The position numbers and the translations under genes are program-made. The notes under the pieces were generated by a model, which saw only the letters and a program-made list of their open reading frames with translations, searched no databases and was not told the DNA's origin. From an uncultured Metabacillus sp. (GTDB lineage Bacteria > Bacillota > Bacilli > Bacillales > Bacillaceae): a stretch of 64,000 bases of DNA. Of the stretch, positions 8,267 through 16,466 are shown in pieces. The stretch is from contig NZ_CANNCR010000010.1 in NCBI RefSeq assembly GCF_947503125.1, positions 1 to 64,000 on the forward strand, written 5' to 3'. Each line of letters starts with the position of its first letter. The first letter of the stretch is position 1.

Positions 8267-8845
8267 GTGATATCAATAGATAATATATTTGAAAATCTTA
8301 AGGAAATACGTTTATTAGAAGATAAGCTCTATCATTTAGAATTAAATAGTTGGCTAAAAAATGAGTTTTTAACTTGGGAATGGTGGACACTAGTCGTTTT
8401 TTTAGTTGTGCCTTGGGTTATATGGGCTAAACTTGTTAAACGAGACATTATTTTAGAAATTTTGTTATTTGGTACCATAATTATCTTGACAACAACCTTA
8501 TTAGATGTAGTTGGTGCACAATACAGTTTTTGGGATTACCCCATTGCGCTCCTACCTTTTATTCCCAGGGCCTTTCCTTTTGATTTTTCAATGGTACCTG
8601 TAGCTTACATGTTGTTATATCAATATTTTAGAACATGGAAATCTTTTATTTTAGCCCAGATCATTATGGCACTAACATATGCCTATATAGGTGAACCCTT
8701 TTGCGAGTGGGTCAAACTTGTTAATTATTTAGAGTGGAGATACAGATATTCATTCATATATTACATCATTGTTGGAATTGTAACTCGAGCTTTAATACTA
8801 AAACTAGCCTCTTTATCTAAACCTCAAGATCTTACAACTAAGTAA
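8267..8845 (+). CDS. CBO0543-family integral membrane protein
   Basis: This ~192-residue protein has about five hydrophobic helices and many aromatic residues (WEWWTLVVFLVVPWVIWAKL, ALLPFIPRAFPFDFSMVPVAYMLLYQYF, WRYRYSFIYY). It looks like the CBO0543 family of membrane proteins that is widespread in spore-forming Bacilli and Clostridia and has no known function. The start is uncertain: the first in-frame codon is the GTG at 8267, which overlaps the only good ribosome-binding site (AGAGGTGA). True initiation could be at a rare codon such as ATA 8276. The gene is followed within 24 bp by a DUF421 gene, so the two probably form an operon, possibly sporulation-related. Confidence 0.7.
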   Translation: MISIDNIFENLKEIRLLEDKLYHLELNSWLKNEFLTWEWWTLVVFLVVPWVIWAKLVKRDIILEILLFGTIIILTTTLLDVVGAQYSFWDYPIALLPFIPRAFPFDFSMVPVAYMLLYQYFRTWKSFILAQIIMALTYAYIGEPFCEWVKLVNYLEWRYRYSFIYYIIVGIVTRALILKLASLSKPQDLTTK

Positions 8846-8868
8846 AATTTAAATTGGAGGAAAAAACT

Positions 8869-9552
8869 TTGGAAGAAGTTAATATTGGTTTACTGACGAT
8901 CAAAGTCATCGTTGGTTTTGCAACTTTATTTTTTATCATTATCATAACAGGCAGAACATCCATCTATCAGTTAACCCCGTTTCACTTAGTTTTTGTGTTA
9001 GTACTTGGAGATTTTTTAGGAAATAACATTTATGAAGATAAGGTAGGGATTTTTCACTTTTTATATGCCATCGGATTGTGGACGTTTCTTATGTTGGGAA
9101 TAGAGTTTATGACTCTAAAAAATAAATCGACACGTTCTCTCTTATTAGGCAATCCTAACATCATCATTCGAGATGGTGTTATGGACAGAAAGTTACTTAC
9201 AAAGAACAAATTGGATGTAAATCAAGTATTGAGTATACTCCGTCAAAATAATGTCTTTTCAGTTCGCGAAGTCAAATACGGTATATTGGAAGCTAATGGG
9301 CAAATAAGTTTATTATTAAAATCCAAGTATCAAAAACCAGACAAGCAAGATCTCAATCTTCCAGAAAGTCCAGTAGACCTCCCAACATCGTTAATTATAG
9401 ATGGGGAAATTTTATGGGATAATTTACATGAACTCGGATTTGATCAACAGTGGTTAGATAACCAATTAACTACCAATGGATATGATAATGTAAAGCGTAT
9501 ACTTTACGCAGATTGGCGAGAGAGTGAAGGCATACATGTAAGTCCTAAATAA
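8869..9552 (+). CDS. DUF421 (YetF-type) membrane protein
   Basis: This ~227-residue protein has three N-terminal transmembrane helices followed by a soluble DUF421 domain (IIIRDGVMDRKLLTKNKLDVNQVLSILRQNNVFSVREVKYGILEANGQISLL...). Unlike the protein at 4704 it has no C-terminal DUF1657 part. I start it at TTG 8869 because GGAGG (8856-8860) lies 8 bp upstream; the TTG at 8854 overlaps that site. B. subtilis YetF and relatives are inner-membrane proteins linked to spore resistance and germination. Together with the genes at 4704 and 5680, this is the third DUF421 unit within 5 kb. Confidence 0.85.
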   Translation: MEEVNIGLLTIKVIVGFATLFFIIIITGRTSIYQLTPFHLVFVLVLGDFLGNNIYEDKVGIFHFLYAIGLWTFLMLGIEFMTLKNKSTRSLLLGNPNIIIRDGVMDRKLLTKNKLDVNQVLSILRQNNVFSVREVKYGILEANGQISLLLKSKYQKPDKQDLNLPESPVDLPTSLIIDGEILWDNLHELGFDQQWLDNQLTTNGYDNVKRILYADWRESEGIHVSPK

Positions 9553-9615
9553 AATTTGTTAGGATAAGAGCACATCAATTTTCTTGGTGAATATAAACTT
9601 TAGTCTTCAACAATC

Positions 9616-9650
9616 AGGCGCTTTAATGAAGTAACTAAAGCCTAATTTTT
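9616..9650 (+). terminator. Probable terminator after the DUF421 gene
   Basis: AGGC(GC)TTTA at 9616-9625 pairs with TAAAGCCT at 9636-9643, with a 2-nt bulge, and AATTTTT follows. The stem is imperfect but the U-run makes an intrinsic terminator likely. Confidence 0.5.
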
Positions 9651-9706
9651 CACTTATAACACCGAGAAATTAGACTTTTTATATTTTGGTTTCCTTAACG
9701 TTGTAA

Positions 9707-10705
9707 ATCCGCATTTTCCTGACGCTACCCCTATATAGTGAGAATCAGGGTGAATTTGAATTGAGGCGGGAGATATCAAACTATTTACTGCAATCCAGAG
9801 GTGTTCGCTCTGCACCAGAACAGATTCTTATAACGGCCGGAACTCAGGCCTCCATGGCGTTGATCTGCCTTCTTTTAGCACTCCGGGAAAAAACCGTGGC
9901 TATGGAAGAACCGGGTTACAGTGGAGTTCGATCGGTTTTAGAAGACCAGGGATGCTATATTGATCCCGTGCCTCTTGAGAAGGATGGATTGTCAGTAGAG
10001 CATATTCAAACAAGCAGGGCAAAAGCCGTATACTTAACGCCTTCTCACCAATTTCCATTTGGTATGGTTTTATCCATTTCGAAAAGAATGCGATTACTAA
10101 AATGGGCTTATCAAACTGGAGGATACATTATTGAGGATGATTATGACGGCGAGTTTCGATACCGGGGTCATCCGATTCCTTCGCTAAAATCCCTGGATGA
10201 ACAGGAAAGGGTTATTTATTTAGGTACATTTTCTAAATCATTTCTCCCTTCAGCTCGGTTAAGTTATATTGTATTTCCACCTTCTCTAATGGTTCAATAT
10301 TTACGAAAGTTCGCGGCTTATAATCAATCTGTCTCTCCTATTATTCAGAGGGCTATGGACCTGTTCATGCAAACAGGGGAATTCGAAAGGCATATTCGAA
10401 GAATGCGCAAATTGTATCAAAGAAAACATCAAGCTTTGCTAAGGAGTATTGAACAATATATGGGCAATCAAGTAAAAATTGTTGGAGAAAAGTCAGGCTT
10501 ACATATCTTATTGAAACTAAAAGGCGTAACAGCCTTCGAGCTGATCAAAAATGGTTTACAGAAGGGTGTCAAAGTTTATTCCCCGTCAAGGTTTTGGCTT
10601 AATCCAAACACTGAAGGTAATTCCTATATCATGTTAGGATTTGGTGGATTATCAATTGAAGAAATTGAAAAAGGAGTCAGATTACTCGCTAGCTGCCTCC
10701 CATGA
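9707..10705 (+). pseudogene. MocR/PdxR-family regulator remnant (aminotransferase-like domain only)
   Basis: The frame encodes the fold-type I PLP-binding domain of a MocR-family transcriptional regulator: SENQGEFELRREISNYLL, ITAGTQASMALI, YLTPSHQFPFGMVLS, YIIEDDYDGEFRY and GTFSKSFLPSARLSY with the PLP lysine in the FSK motif. MocR proteins have ~450-480 residues, with an N-terminal GntR-type winged helix and linker. Here homology begins abruptly at about 9737, and a TAA at 9704-9706 stops the frame upstream. The DNA-binding part is gone, so this is a 5'-truncated pseudogene. The TTG at 9761 is not likely to be a natural start because homology extends in front of it. Confidence 0.85.
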
Positions 10706-11135
10706 AGAGGGAGAACAGTAAGTAATAAACATATTGCTTGTCAATAAATCCAAATAACCGTTACAAGCAGTATGTCATTTATGAACTTCCCTCTGCTTAC
10801 GTACATTAAATCGATTTCGCCGCGACGACCCAGATCCACCACTCTGTGAATAAGATTTAAAAAAGTACCTTATCACGTTTCTTACACTTCGTAAGGAACG
10901 TTTTTTATTTTTTAACAATATAATTCATGCAAAAATACCGTGTACGAAATTCCTTACTTACATGTAATTAATCAATGAAAAATTATAATGGGGATTGAAT
11001 GGGGCCCACAGATTAGTTCATTCGCAAAATATTCATATTTTCCATTTTTATATGAAACCTACGCTACTCTTAACCTCATTTATCTATATATAGTCTATGA
11101 ATAGAATTTTATTAGAAGAAAGGGCAGTGATAAAG
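10706..11135. other. Intergenic stretch with one terminator, otherwise empty
   Basis: About 430 bp without a supported gene between two damaged genes. Its one clear element is the terminator hairpin at 10875-10908. The rest shows no promoter or RNA structure I can defend and is best read as leftover DNA between two truncations. Confidence 0.5.
10875..10908 (+). terminator. Intrinsic terminator downstream of the MocR remnant
   Basis: ACGTTTCTTAC at 10875-10885 pairs with GTAAGGAACGT at 10891-10901, with one G-U pair and a 5-nt ACTTC loop, and a T-run follows. Confidence 0.75.
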
Positions 11136-11594
11136 ATGGCAAAATATCGAATGGTCCGTACTGATTTTTGGAAGAATCCGATTGTTTCAGAAATGATGAC
11201 CCCGGAGGATAAGTATTTTTACCTCTATCTTCTTACGAATCCACATACGACTCAAATTGGAATCTATCGAATTACGAAAAAGCAAATGGCTTTTGATTTG
11301 GGTTATTCGATTGAGAGAGTTCATTCGTTAGTGGAACGGTTCATCGAGCACCACAATTTGATTCGTTACAATCCCGAAACAAGAGAATTAGCCATTAAAG
11401 ACTGGGATAAATATAACTTGCGTAAAGGTGGGAAACCAGTCATGGATCGTATTTTTTCGGAATTAAAAGAAATTAACGATACCTCGCTTATTCCATTTGT
11501 GTTGGAATCTATTTATAAACAGGAAATTCGAAGCATATATGAATCCTTTTATGAGCCTGTAAGAATGTCTGACAAGGAAAAAAAACCGAAATGA
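11136..11594 (+). pseudogene. Phage-like replisome organizer (DnaD-like N-terminal half), truncated
   Basis: About 152 residues match the N-terminal winged-helix half of phage/ICE replisome organizers (MAKYRMVRTDFWKNPIVSEMMTPEDKYFYLYLLTNPHTTQIGIYRITKKQMAFDLGYS...). The family proteins I recall are ~250 residues or more, with a lysine/asparagine-rich linker and a C-terminal DnaD-like domain. Here the frame ends soon after the linker begins (MSDKEKKPK) and the following ~250 bp hold only short broken pieces, one reading DFSPYIENNPDKVDPSNIFEE. I start it at ATG 11136, the usual family start, rather than at 11097. It is probably a prophage or plasmid remnant and not functional. Confidence 0.72.
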
Positions 11595-11821
11595 ATATGT
11601 TACATCTCTAGATACGGATAAAAAATTTGACGATACGTCCTTTGTCTGGTAATACAATAGGGCACGAAAAGAAAAACAACAACAAAAAGAAAACAAAAAG
11701 ATTTTAGCCCTTATATAGAGAATAATCCAGACAAAGTGGATCCATCAAACATCTTTGAAGAGGCCTCGCGTACCACCTGCTAAAAATAGAGTGCCTGAAA
11801 CGGAAAGCAACAGGCAAGTAT

Positions 11822-11889
11822 AAAACCGCTAGATCACAAAAACCGCTGGATCACACAGCAGCTATTTTTTGTGATCTAGCGGTTTTTTT
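11822..11889. terminator. Strong bidirectional terminator after the GbsR-like gene
   Basis: AAAACCGCTAGATCACAAAA (from 11822) is the exact reverse complement of the bases ending at ~11886, giving a 20-bp stem flanked by A- and T-runs. The ~25-nt loop contains a second near-copy of CCGCTGGATCACA. The last codons and the stop of the minus-strand regulator lie inside the right arm. Confidence 0.82.
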
Positions 11890-12410
11890 GGGATGAAGTT
11901 AAAAATTTCATGTGTTTCAAAGCTATCGACTAAGCGATTTAACCAATCGTAATATTCCAATGCTTGATGAAGCTTTTTTATATCACTGTTTATTTCATGA
12001 ACGATTTCTTCTGAGAGATCAGGTTTTTCAAGGAGGAGATGCAGATCACGCAGCGATTTCTCAATAGCAGAAACATTTATTGTTACACCATTACGCCATT
12101 TGATCGTAAAAAAATCGATAAAGGTCTGATACCAATCCTCTTCAGCCACATACAGATCCTTTCGGTTTCCCTTCTTCCAAACCTTGTCGACCATATGCAA
12201 ATCCATTAGAGACCTGACGGAAGTACTCATGCTTGTTTTACTCATGCCTAATTCAATTTTCATCTCATCTAAGTTCATCGGTTGATTTTGAAAATATAGC
12301 AGGCCCCATAATCGGCCTACAGATGGTGTCACACCATATAAATTCATATTTTGAGAAATTGCTTCTATCACACGTTCACGAGCTTTCTCAAGTTCGTCTT
12401 TACCTTGCAA
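11862..12410 (-). CDS. GbsR/OpcR-type MarR-like transcriptional regulator
   Basis: This ~182-residue regulator resembles the GbsR/OpcR family, which controls choline and glycine-betaine genes in Bacillus. The N-terminal winged helix is clear (ISQNMNLYGVTPSVGRLWGLLYFQNQPMNLDEMKIELGMSKTSMSTSVRSL), followed by a helical C-terminal dimer/ligand region. It starts with a TTG at 12410, 7 bp after AAAGG. It is divergent from the opuA operon, so it is probably the local repressor of betaine uptake. In B. subtilis the family represses opuB, opuC and gbsAB; the link to opuA here is inferred from position. Confidence 0.85.
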   Translation of the reverse strand: MQGKDELEKARERVIEAISQNMNLYGVTPSVGRLWGLLYFQNQPMNLDEMKIELGMSKTSMSTSVRSLMDLHMVDKVWKKGNRKDLYVAEEDWYQTFIDFFTIKWRNGVTINVSAIEKSLRDLHLLLEKPDLSEEIVHEINSDIKKLHQALEYYDWLNRLVDSFETHEIFNFIPKKPLDHKK

Positions 12411-12527
12411 AGCCTTTCACATCCTATAAGCAGTTATATATACAGAGTACCTATTTCCAATTTGAAAGTAAAGGAGATGAAGTAAAAGGAATATGGAGGA
12501 ATTGTAAGAATACAGTATATAAAGTAC

Positions 12528-12545
12528 GTACAGTTTTTTCTGTAC
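12528..12545. promoter_or_regulatory. Inverted repeat in the gbsR-opuA divergent region, candidate operator
   Basis: GTACAG at 12528-12533 and CTGTAC at 12540-12545 form a perfect inverted repeat around six T residues. It lies ~40 bp upstream of the likely opuA -35. It may be a binding site of the GbsR-like regulator; this is inference only. Confidence 0.35.
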
Positions 12546-12579
12546 AAAGTTTACGGAGGTATATGCGGCTATTTGCGCT

Positions 12580-12608
12580 TTGTAATCAAATTGTACTATT
12601 TCTATAAT
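12580..12608 (+). promoter_or_regulatory. Sigma-A promoter of opuA
   Basis: TTGTAA at 12580-12585, a 17-bp spacer and a consensus TATAAT at 12603-12608 predict transcription from about 12615. This leaves a ~95-nt leader before the opuAA start at 12710. Confidence 0.65.
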
Positions 12609-12709
12609 TAATAAGGCAGAGTGTTCGTGACGACTAATTCATAGAAGGGAAGGATAAAATTATATAGATTGAAAGTCGCGTATTTAAAGAGTTAACTAGA
12701 GGTGAAAAA

Positions 12710-13963
12710 ATGAATAAGAAAGATGGAACGGCTAAAATCGCCATACGAGACGTGTCGAAAATTTTTGGCAAAAACACCAAAAAGGCGGCACAGCTCCTCA
12801 AACAAGGCAAAACAAAGCAAGAAATTTTGAAAGAAACAGGCTCAACAGTCGGTGTAAATCGAGCTAATTTTGAAGTTTATCCCGGAGAGATCTTCGTGAT
12901 TATGGGACTATCCGGGAGCGGTAAATCTACGCTTGTTCGGATGTTTAATCGATTGATTGAACCAACGAGCGGTCAAGTATTCATTGACGGTGAGGATATC
13001 GTCGCAATGAACAAGGAAGAGCTAAGAAATGTGCGGAGAAAAAAACTAAGCATGGTTTTCCAGCGTTTTGCTCTTTTTCCTCATCGCACCGTTCTCGCTA
13101 ATACGGAATACGGATTGGAAATTCAAGGCGTAGATAAAGAAAGTCGTAAGCAAAAAGCTTTAGAAGCCCTTAAGCTTGTTGGACTTGAAGGGTATGAGCA
13201 TCAATTGCCGAGTCAGCTTAGCGGCGGCATGCAGCAAAGGGTTGGTCTGGCACGAGCGTTAGCAAATGATCCAGATATCTTGTTAATGGATGAAGCTTTT
13301 AGTGCACTCGATCCGCTAATACGAAAAGATATGCAGGATGAGTTATTAGACCTTCAGTCGACTATGGAAAAAACAATTATTTTCATCACGCATGATCTAG
13401 ATGAGGCATTGCGCATTGGTGACCGAATTGCCTTAATGAAGGATGGAAATATTGTTCAAATTGGTACACCAGAGGAAATTTTGATGAATCCATCAAATGA
13501 TTATGTTGAACGATTTGTGGAAGATGTGGATTTATCAAAAGTGTTAACAGCAGGTCATGTCATGAAGCGAGCAGAAACCGTCCAGCTTGAAAGAGGGGCA
13601 AGGGTAGCACTCAAAGTGATGAAGGATAACGGGATTTCGACTGTATATCTTGTTGATAAGCAAAAGAAGCTGCTAGGAGCTATAACAGCAGCTGAAGCGA
13701 AAAAGGCGATTGAAATGAACCTTTCATTAGCTGATGTATTGATTAAAGATGTAACAACTGTCCACCCAGATACATTGTTAACAGATCTTTTTGATGATGT
13801 TTCAACAGCAGAAATCCCTGTGGCCGTTGTCAATCAAGAAAATCGACTGAAGGGAATCGTTATTAGAGGTGCTGTTATTGGAGCATTGGCTGGTAATGAT
13901 GCCTATATAAATGGAACATCACATCAAGAGCTCCCTGTAAATGAAGAAAGGGAGGTACGTTAA
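12710..13963 (+). CDS. opuAA: Glycine betaine ABC transporter ATP-binding protein OpuAA
   Basis: This 417-residue ATPase powers the osmoprotectant importer OpuA. The N-terminal extension with KKAAQLLKQGKTKQEILKETG is typical of ProV/OpuAA. Then come Walker A GLSGSGKST, Q-loop VFQRFALFPH, signature LSGGMQQR, Walker B ILLMDEAF and the H-loop ITHD. The C-terminal ~120 residues are tandem CBS domains (from about TAGHVMKRAETV), the region that senses ionic strength in this family. The start is ATG behind AGAGGTGA. It is the first gene of opuAA-AB-AC, directed away from the GbsR-like gene. Confidence 0.95.
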   Translation: MNKKDGTAKIAIRDVSKIFGKNTKKAAQLLKQGKTKQEILKETGSTVGVNRANFEVYPGEIFVIMGLSGSGKSTLVRMFNRLIEPTSGQVFIDGEDIVAMNKEELRNVRRKKLSMVFQRFALFPHRTVLANTEYGLEIQGVDKESRKQKALEALKLVGLEGYEHQLPSQLSGGMQQRVGLARALANDPDILLMDEAFSALDPLIRKDMQDELLDLQSTMEKTIIFITHDLDEALRIGDRIALMKDGNIVQIGTPEEILMNPSNDYVERFVEDVDLSKVLTAGHVMKRAETVQLERGARVALKVMKDNGISTVYLVDKQKKLLGAITAAEAKKAIEMNLSLADVLIKDVTTVHPDTLLTDLFDDVSTAEIPVAVVNQENRLKGIVIRGAVIGALAGNDAYINGTSHQELPVNEEREVR

Positions 13964-13964
13964 T

Positions 13965-14813
13965 ATGGAAGAATTATTCCCGAAATTACCGTTAGCCAGT
14001 TGGATTGATTTATTGATTGAATGGCTTGTTGATCATTTCGAACCATTCTTTGAAGGAATTGCAACTGGATTGGAAGGCTTTGTAGAAGGAATTGTAGTAG
14101 GTTTAGGCTTTATTCCTGCAATTATTATCATTATTTTGGTTAGTTTACTAGCCTGGAAGGTTTGTAATTGGAAGATTGCCTTATTTACACTTATCGGGTT
14201 ATTTCTCATCAATAATTTAGGATACTGGGAAAATATGATTGACACGATTGCTCTTGTCATTACGTCTGTTGCTATTTCTATTATTCTGGGTATTCCGATT
14301 GGAATTTGGGCATCGCAAAGTGAAACAGTTGGCAAAATTGTTACGCCAATTCTTGACTTTATGCAAACGATGCCTGCCTTTGTTTATTTATTACCTGCCA
14401 TCTTTTTCTTCAATATTGGTGTCGTCCCAGGGGTTGTGGCTTCGGTTATTTTTGCGATGCCGCCAACAATTCGTTTAACGATTTTAGGGATTAAACAGGT
14501 ACCGGAGGATTTAATCGAGGCAACACAAGCATTCGGTTCAACAACAGGACAAAAATTACTGAAGGTTCAATTACCATTGGCCCTGCCGACAATCATGGCC
14601 GGGATTAACCAAAGCATCATGCTTGCCTTATCTATGGTTGTCATCGCATCAATGGTCGGTGCACCTGGTTTGGGAGCGGATGTTTACCGCGCAGTTACAC
14701 AGCTGCAAACAGGAACAGGGTTTGAGGCTGGTTTAGCAATCGTAATCATTGCGATTATCTTAGATCGGTTAACTCAAAATATAGGAAAATCGAAAAAAGG
14801 GGGAACAGCTTAA
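13965..14813 (+). CDS. opuAB: Glycine betaine ABC transporter permease OpuAB
   Basis: This ~282-residue inner-membrane permease of the ProW/OpuAB type has an amphipathic N-terminal region followed by about seven helices. It carries the ABC-importer coupling loop (EATQAFGSTTGQKLLKVQLPLALPTIMAGINQSIMLALSM). I place the start at ATG 13965 because GGAGG at 13951-13955 sits 9 bp upstream; the ATG at 13941 would lie inside opuAA. Its TAA shares a base with the ATG of opuAC, so the genes are coupled. Confidence 0.94.
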   Translation: MEELFPKLPLASWIDLLIEWLVDHFEPFFEGIATGLEGFVEGIVVGLGFIPAIIIIILVSLLAWKVCNWKIALFTLIGLFLINNLGYWENMIDTIALVITSVAISIILGIPIGIWASQSETVGKIVTPILDFMQTMPAFVYLLPAIFFFNIGVVPGVVASVIFAMPPTIRLTILGIKQVPEDLIEATQAFGSTTGQKLLKVQLPLALPTIMAGINQSIMLALSMVVIASMVGAPGLGADVYRAVTQLQTGTGFEAGLAIVIIAIILDRLTQNIGKSKKGGTA

Positions 14814-15706
14814 TGTTTACAAAAATATCAAAACTTACATTAGCATTAGGATTAACGTTTGGATTAGCTGCATGCAGCGGCGGAGAGGAGAGCAGTGGTC
14901 AGGCAGATTCTGCGTCTGTTGGAGATACGGTCGATTACAAAATCACAGGTATTGACCCAGGTGCAGGTATCATGAAAGCTACCTCAGCTGCAATTGAGGA
15001 GTATGGGTTATCAGAATGGGAGCTTGTTGAGGGCTCAGGTGCAGCGATGACAGCAGCGCTAAAAAAAGCTTATGATGATGAAGAGCCGATTATCATCACC
15101 GGCTGGACACCACATTGGATGTTTTCAAAATTTGATTTAAAATATTTGGAAGATTCGAAAGGTGCATATGGTGAAGCTGAAGATATTCACTCAATCGCAC
15201 GTAACGGATTAGCTGAAGATCTGCCAGGTGTTCATAAAGTGTTGGATCAATTCCATTGGACGCCAGATGATATGGGTGTTGTAATGAGCGCGATCCAGGA
15301 CGGCACATCACCAGAAGAAGCTGCTGCAGCATGGGTGGAAGATAATGCTGATAAAGTAGCGGAATGGACGAAAAATGCGCAGCCTGGTAATGGCGAAGAA
15401 GTAAAATTAGGATATGTTTCTTGGGATAGTGAAATTGCAAGTACAAATGTCATTTCAAAGGTTCTTAAAGATTTAGGCTATAAAGTAACCATCAGTCAGG
15501 TGGAAGCTGGTCCAATGTGGGCAGGTGTTGCTGATGGCAGTATTGATGCACATGTAGCTGGCTGGCTGCCATTAACACATGCTGACCAATATGAAAAATA
15601 TGAAGGCAAATTTGAGGATTTAGGTGCCAATCTTGAAGGTGCGAAAACCGGATTGGTTGTTCCCAAATACATGGACATTGATTCTATTGAGGATTTAAAA
15701 GAATAA
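14813..15706 (+). CDS. opuAC: Glycine betaine-binding lipoprotein OpuAC
   Basis: This 297-residue extracellular substrate-binding lipoprotein delivers glycine betaine or proline betaine to OpuAA/AB. The signal peptide ends in the lipobox LAAC (Cys21). The ligand domain shows the expected tryptophans (ITGWTPHWMF, VAGWLPLTH) that form an aromatic cage around the trimethylammonium group. The length matches OpuAC of Bacillus (~293). It is the last gene of the operon, followed by the terminator at 15717. Confidence 0.94.
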   Translation: MFTKISKLTLALGLTFGLAACSGGEESSGQADSASVGDTVDYKITGIDPGAGIMKATSAAIEEYGLSEWELVEGSGAAMTAALKKAYDDEEPIIITGWTPHWMFSKFDLKYLEDSKGAYGEAEDIHSIARNGLAEDLPGVHKVLDQFHWTPDDMGVVMSAIQDGTSPEEAAAAWVEDNADKVAEWTKNAQPGNGEEVKLGYVSWDSEIASTNVISKVLKDLGYKVTISQVEAGPMWAGVADGSIDAHVAGWLPLTHADQYEKYEGKFEDLGANLEGAKTGLVVPKYMDIDSIEDLKE

Positions 15707-15716
15707 GGTAAATACG

Positions 15717-15754
15717 AAAATACCCACGCAATGAGTAAAAGCGTGGGTATTTTT
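15717..15754 (+). terminator. Terminator of the opuA operon
   Basis: AAAATACCCACGC (15717-15729) pairs with GCGTGGGTATTTT (15741-15753) over 13 bp, with an 11-nt loop and a U-run. Confidence 0.9.
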
Positions 15755-15833
15755 GTATTTAAAAGTGTTTTCCATTTACAAAAAAAGAGAGATAAAGCAA
15801 TATAAATATAGACTAAATTAAGGAGAGGAACTT

Positions 15834-16466
15834 ATGTTTGTCATCGAAGGCCTAATCTATAAAAATATATTACAGATAAGCAAAATGGAAATCCCGGCAA
15901 AGACAATCACTTGTCTTGTTGGAGAAAGCGGGGCAGGGAAATCTACCTTCTTAAAAATGCTAAATCTCATGTTATCACCTGACCGAGGTGATATCTTTTT
16001 TCAAGATCAACATGTAAAAGACATCGACCCGGTTCAACACCGGAGGAAAGTGGTGATGCTCGCGCAGCAGCCGACGATTTTTCCAGGGACGATTCGTGAT
16101 AATCTAAACAAGGGACTGGCTTTTGCTGAAAAAAGGCTTAAAGAAGATGATGAGCTGAGCCGCGCGTTAGAGCTTGTGCATTTACATAAAAAATTGGATG
16201 AGGATGCTGAAAGGCTCTCTGGAGGGGAAAAACAGCGGCTTGCTTTAGCGAGAGTATTGCTTATGGACCCTGAAGTATATTTGCTTGATGAACCAACCTC
16301 AGCGCTTGATGTGGAAACAGAGGAGCTTGTGATGAATCGTTTTATCAGTACGCTCAAAGAAAAAGGGAAAACAGTCGTCATGATTACACATTCCCAAAAG
16401 CTTGCAGCAAAATATGGTGAGAATATCATTAAACTAGAGAAAAGAGCAGGGGAACAAGATGAGTAA
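15834..16466 (+). CDS. fetA: ABC transporter ATP-binding protein, FetA/YbbL-like
   Basis: This 210-residue ABC ATPase has Walker A GESGAGKST, Q-loop MLAQQPTIF, signature LSGGEKQR, Walker B VYLLDEPTSAL and H-loop ITHS. It resembles FetA (YbbL), the ATPase of a small two-component exporter that gives iron-related oxidative-stress resistance in E. coli. The start is ATG at 15834 after GGAGAGG. The coding sequence overlaps fetB by 8 bp, as expected for a dedicated pair. In Bacillaceae the substrate has not been proven to my knowledge. Confidence 0.8.
   Translation: MFVIEGLIYKNILQISKMEIPAKTITCLVGESGAGKSTFLKMLNLMLSPDRGDIFFQDQHVKDIDPVQHRRKVVMLAQQPTIFPGTIRDNLNKGLAFAEKRLKEDDELSRALELVHLHKKLDEDAERLSGGEKQRLALARVLLMDPEVYLLDEPTSALDVETEELVMNRFISTLKEKGKTVVMITHSQKLAAKYGENIIKLEKRAGEQDE

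Noticed and set aside
9761-10705. Stand-alone PLP aminotransferase
   Set aside because: The sequence is that of a MocR C-terminal domain and homology continues upstream of the first start codon, so it is a truncated regulator.
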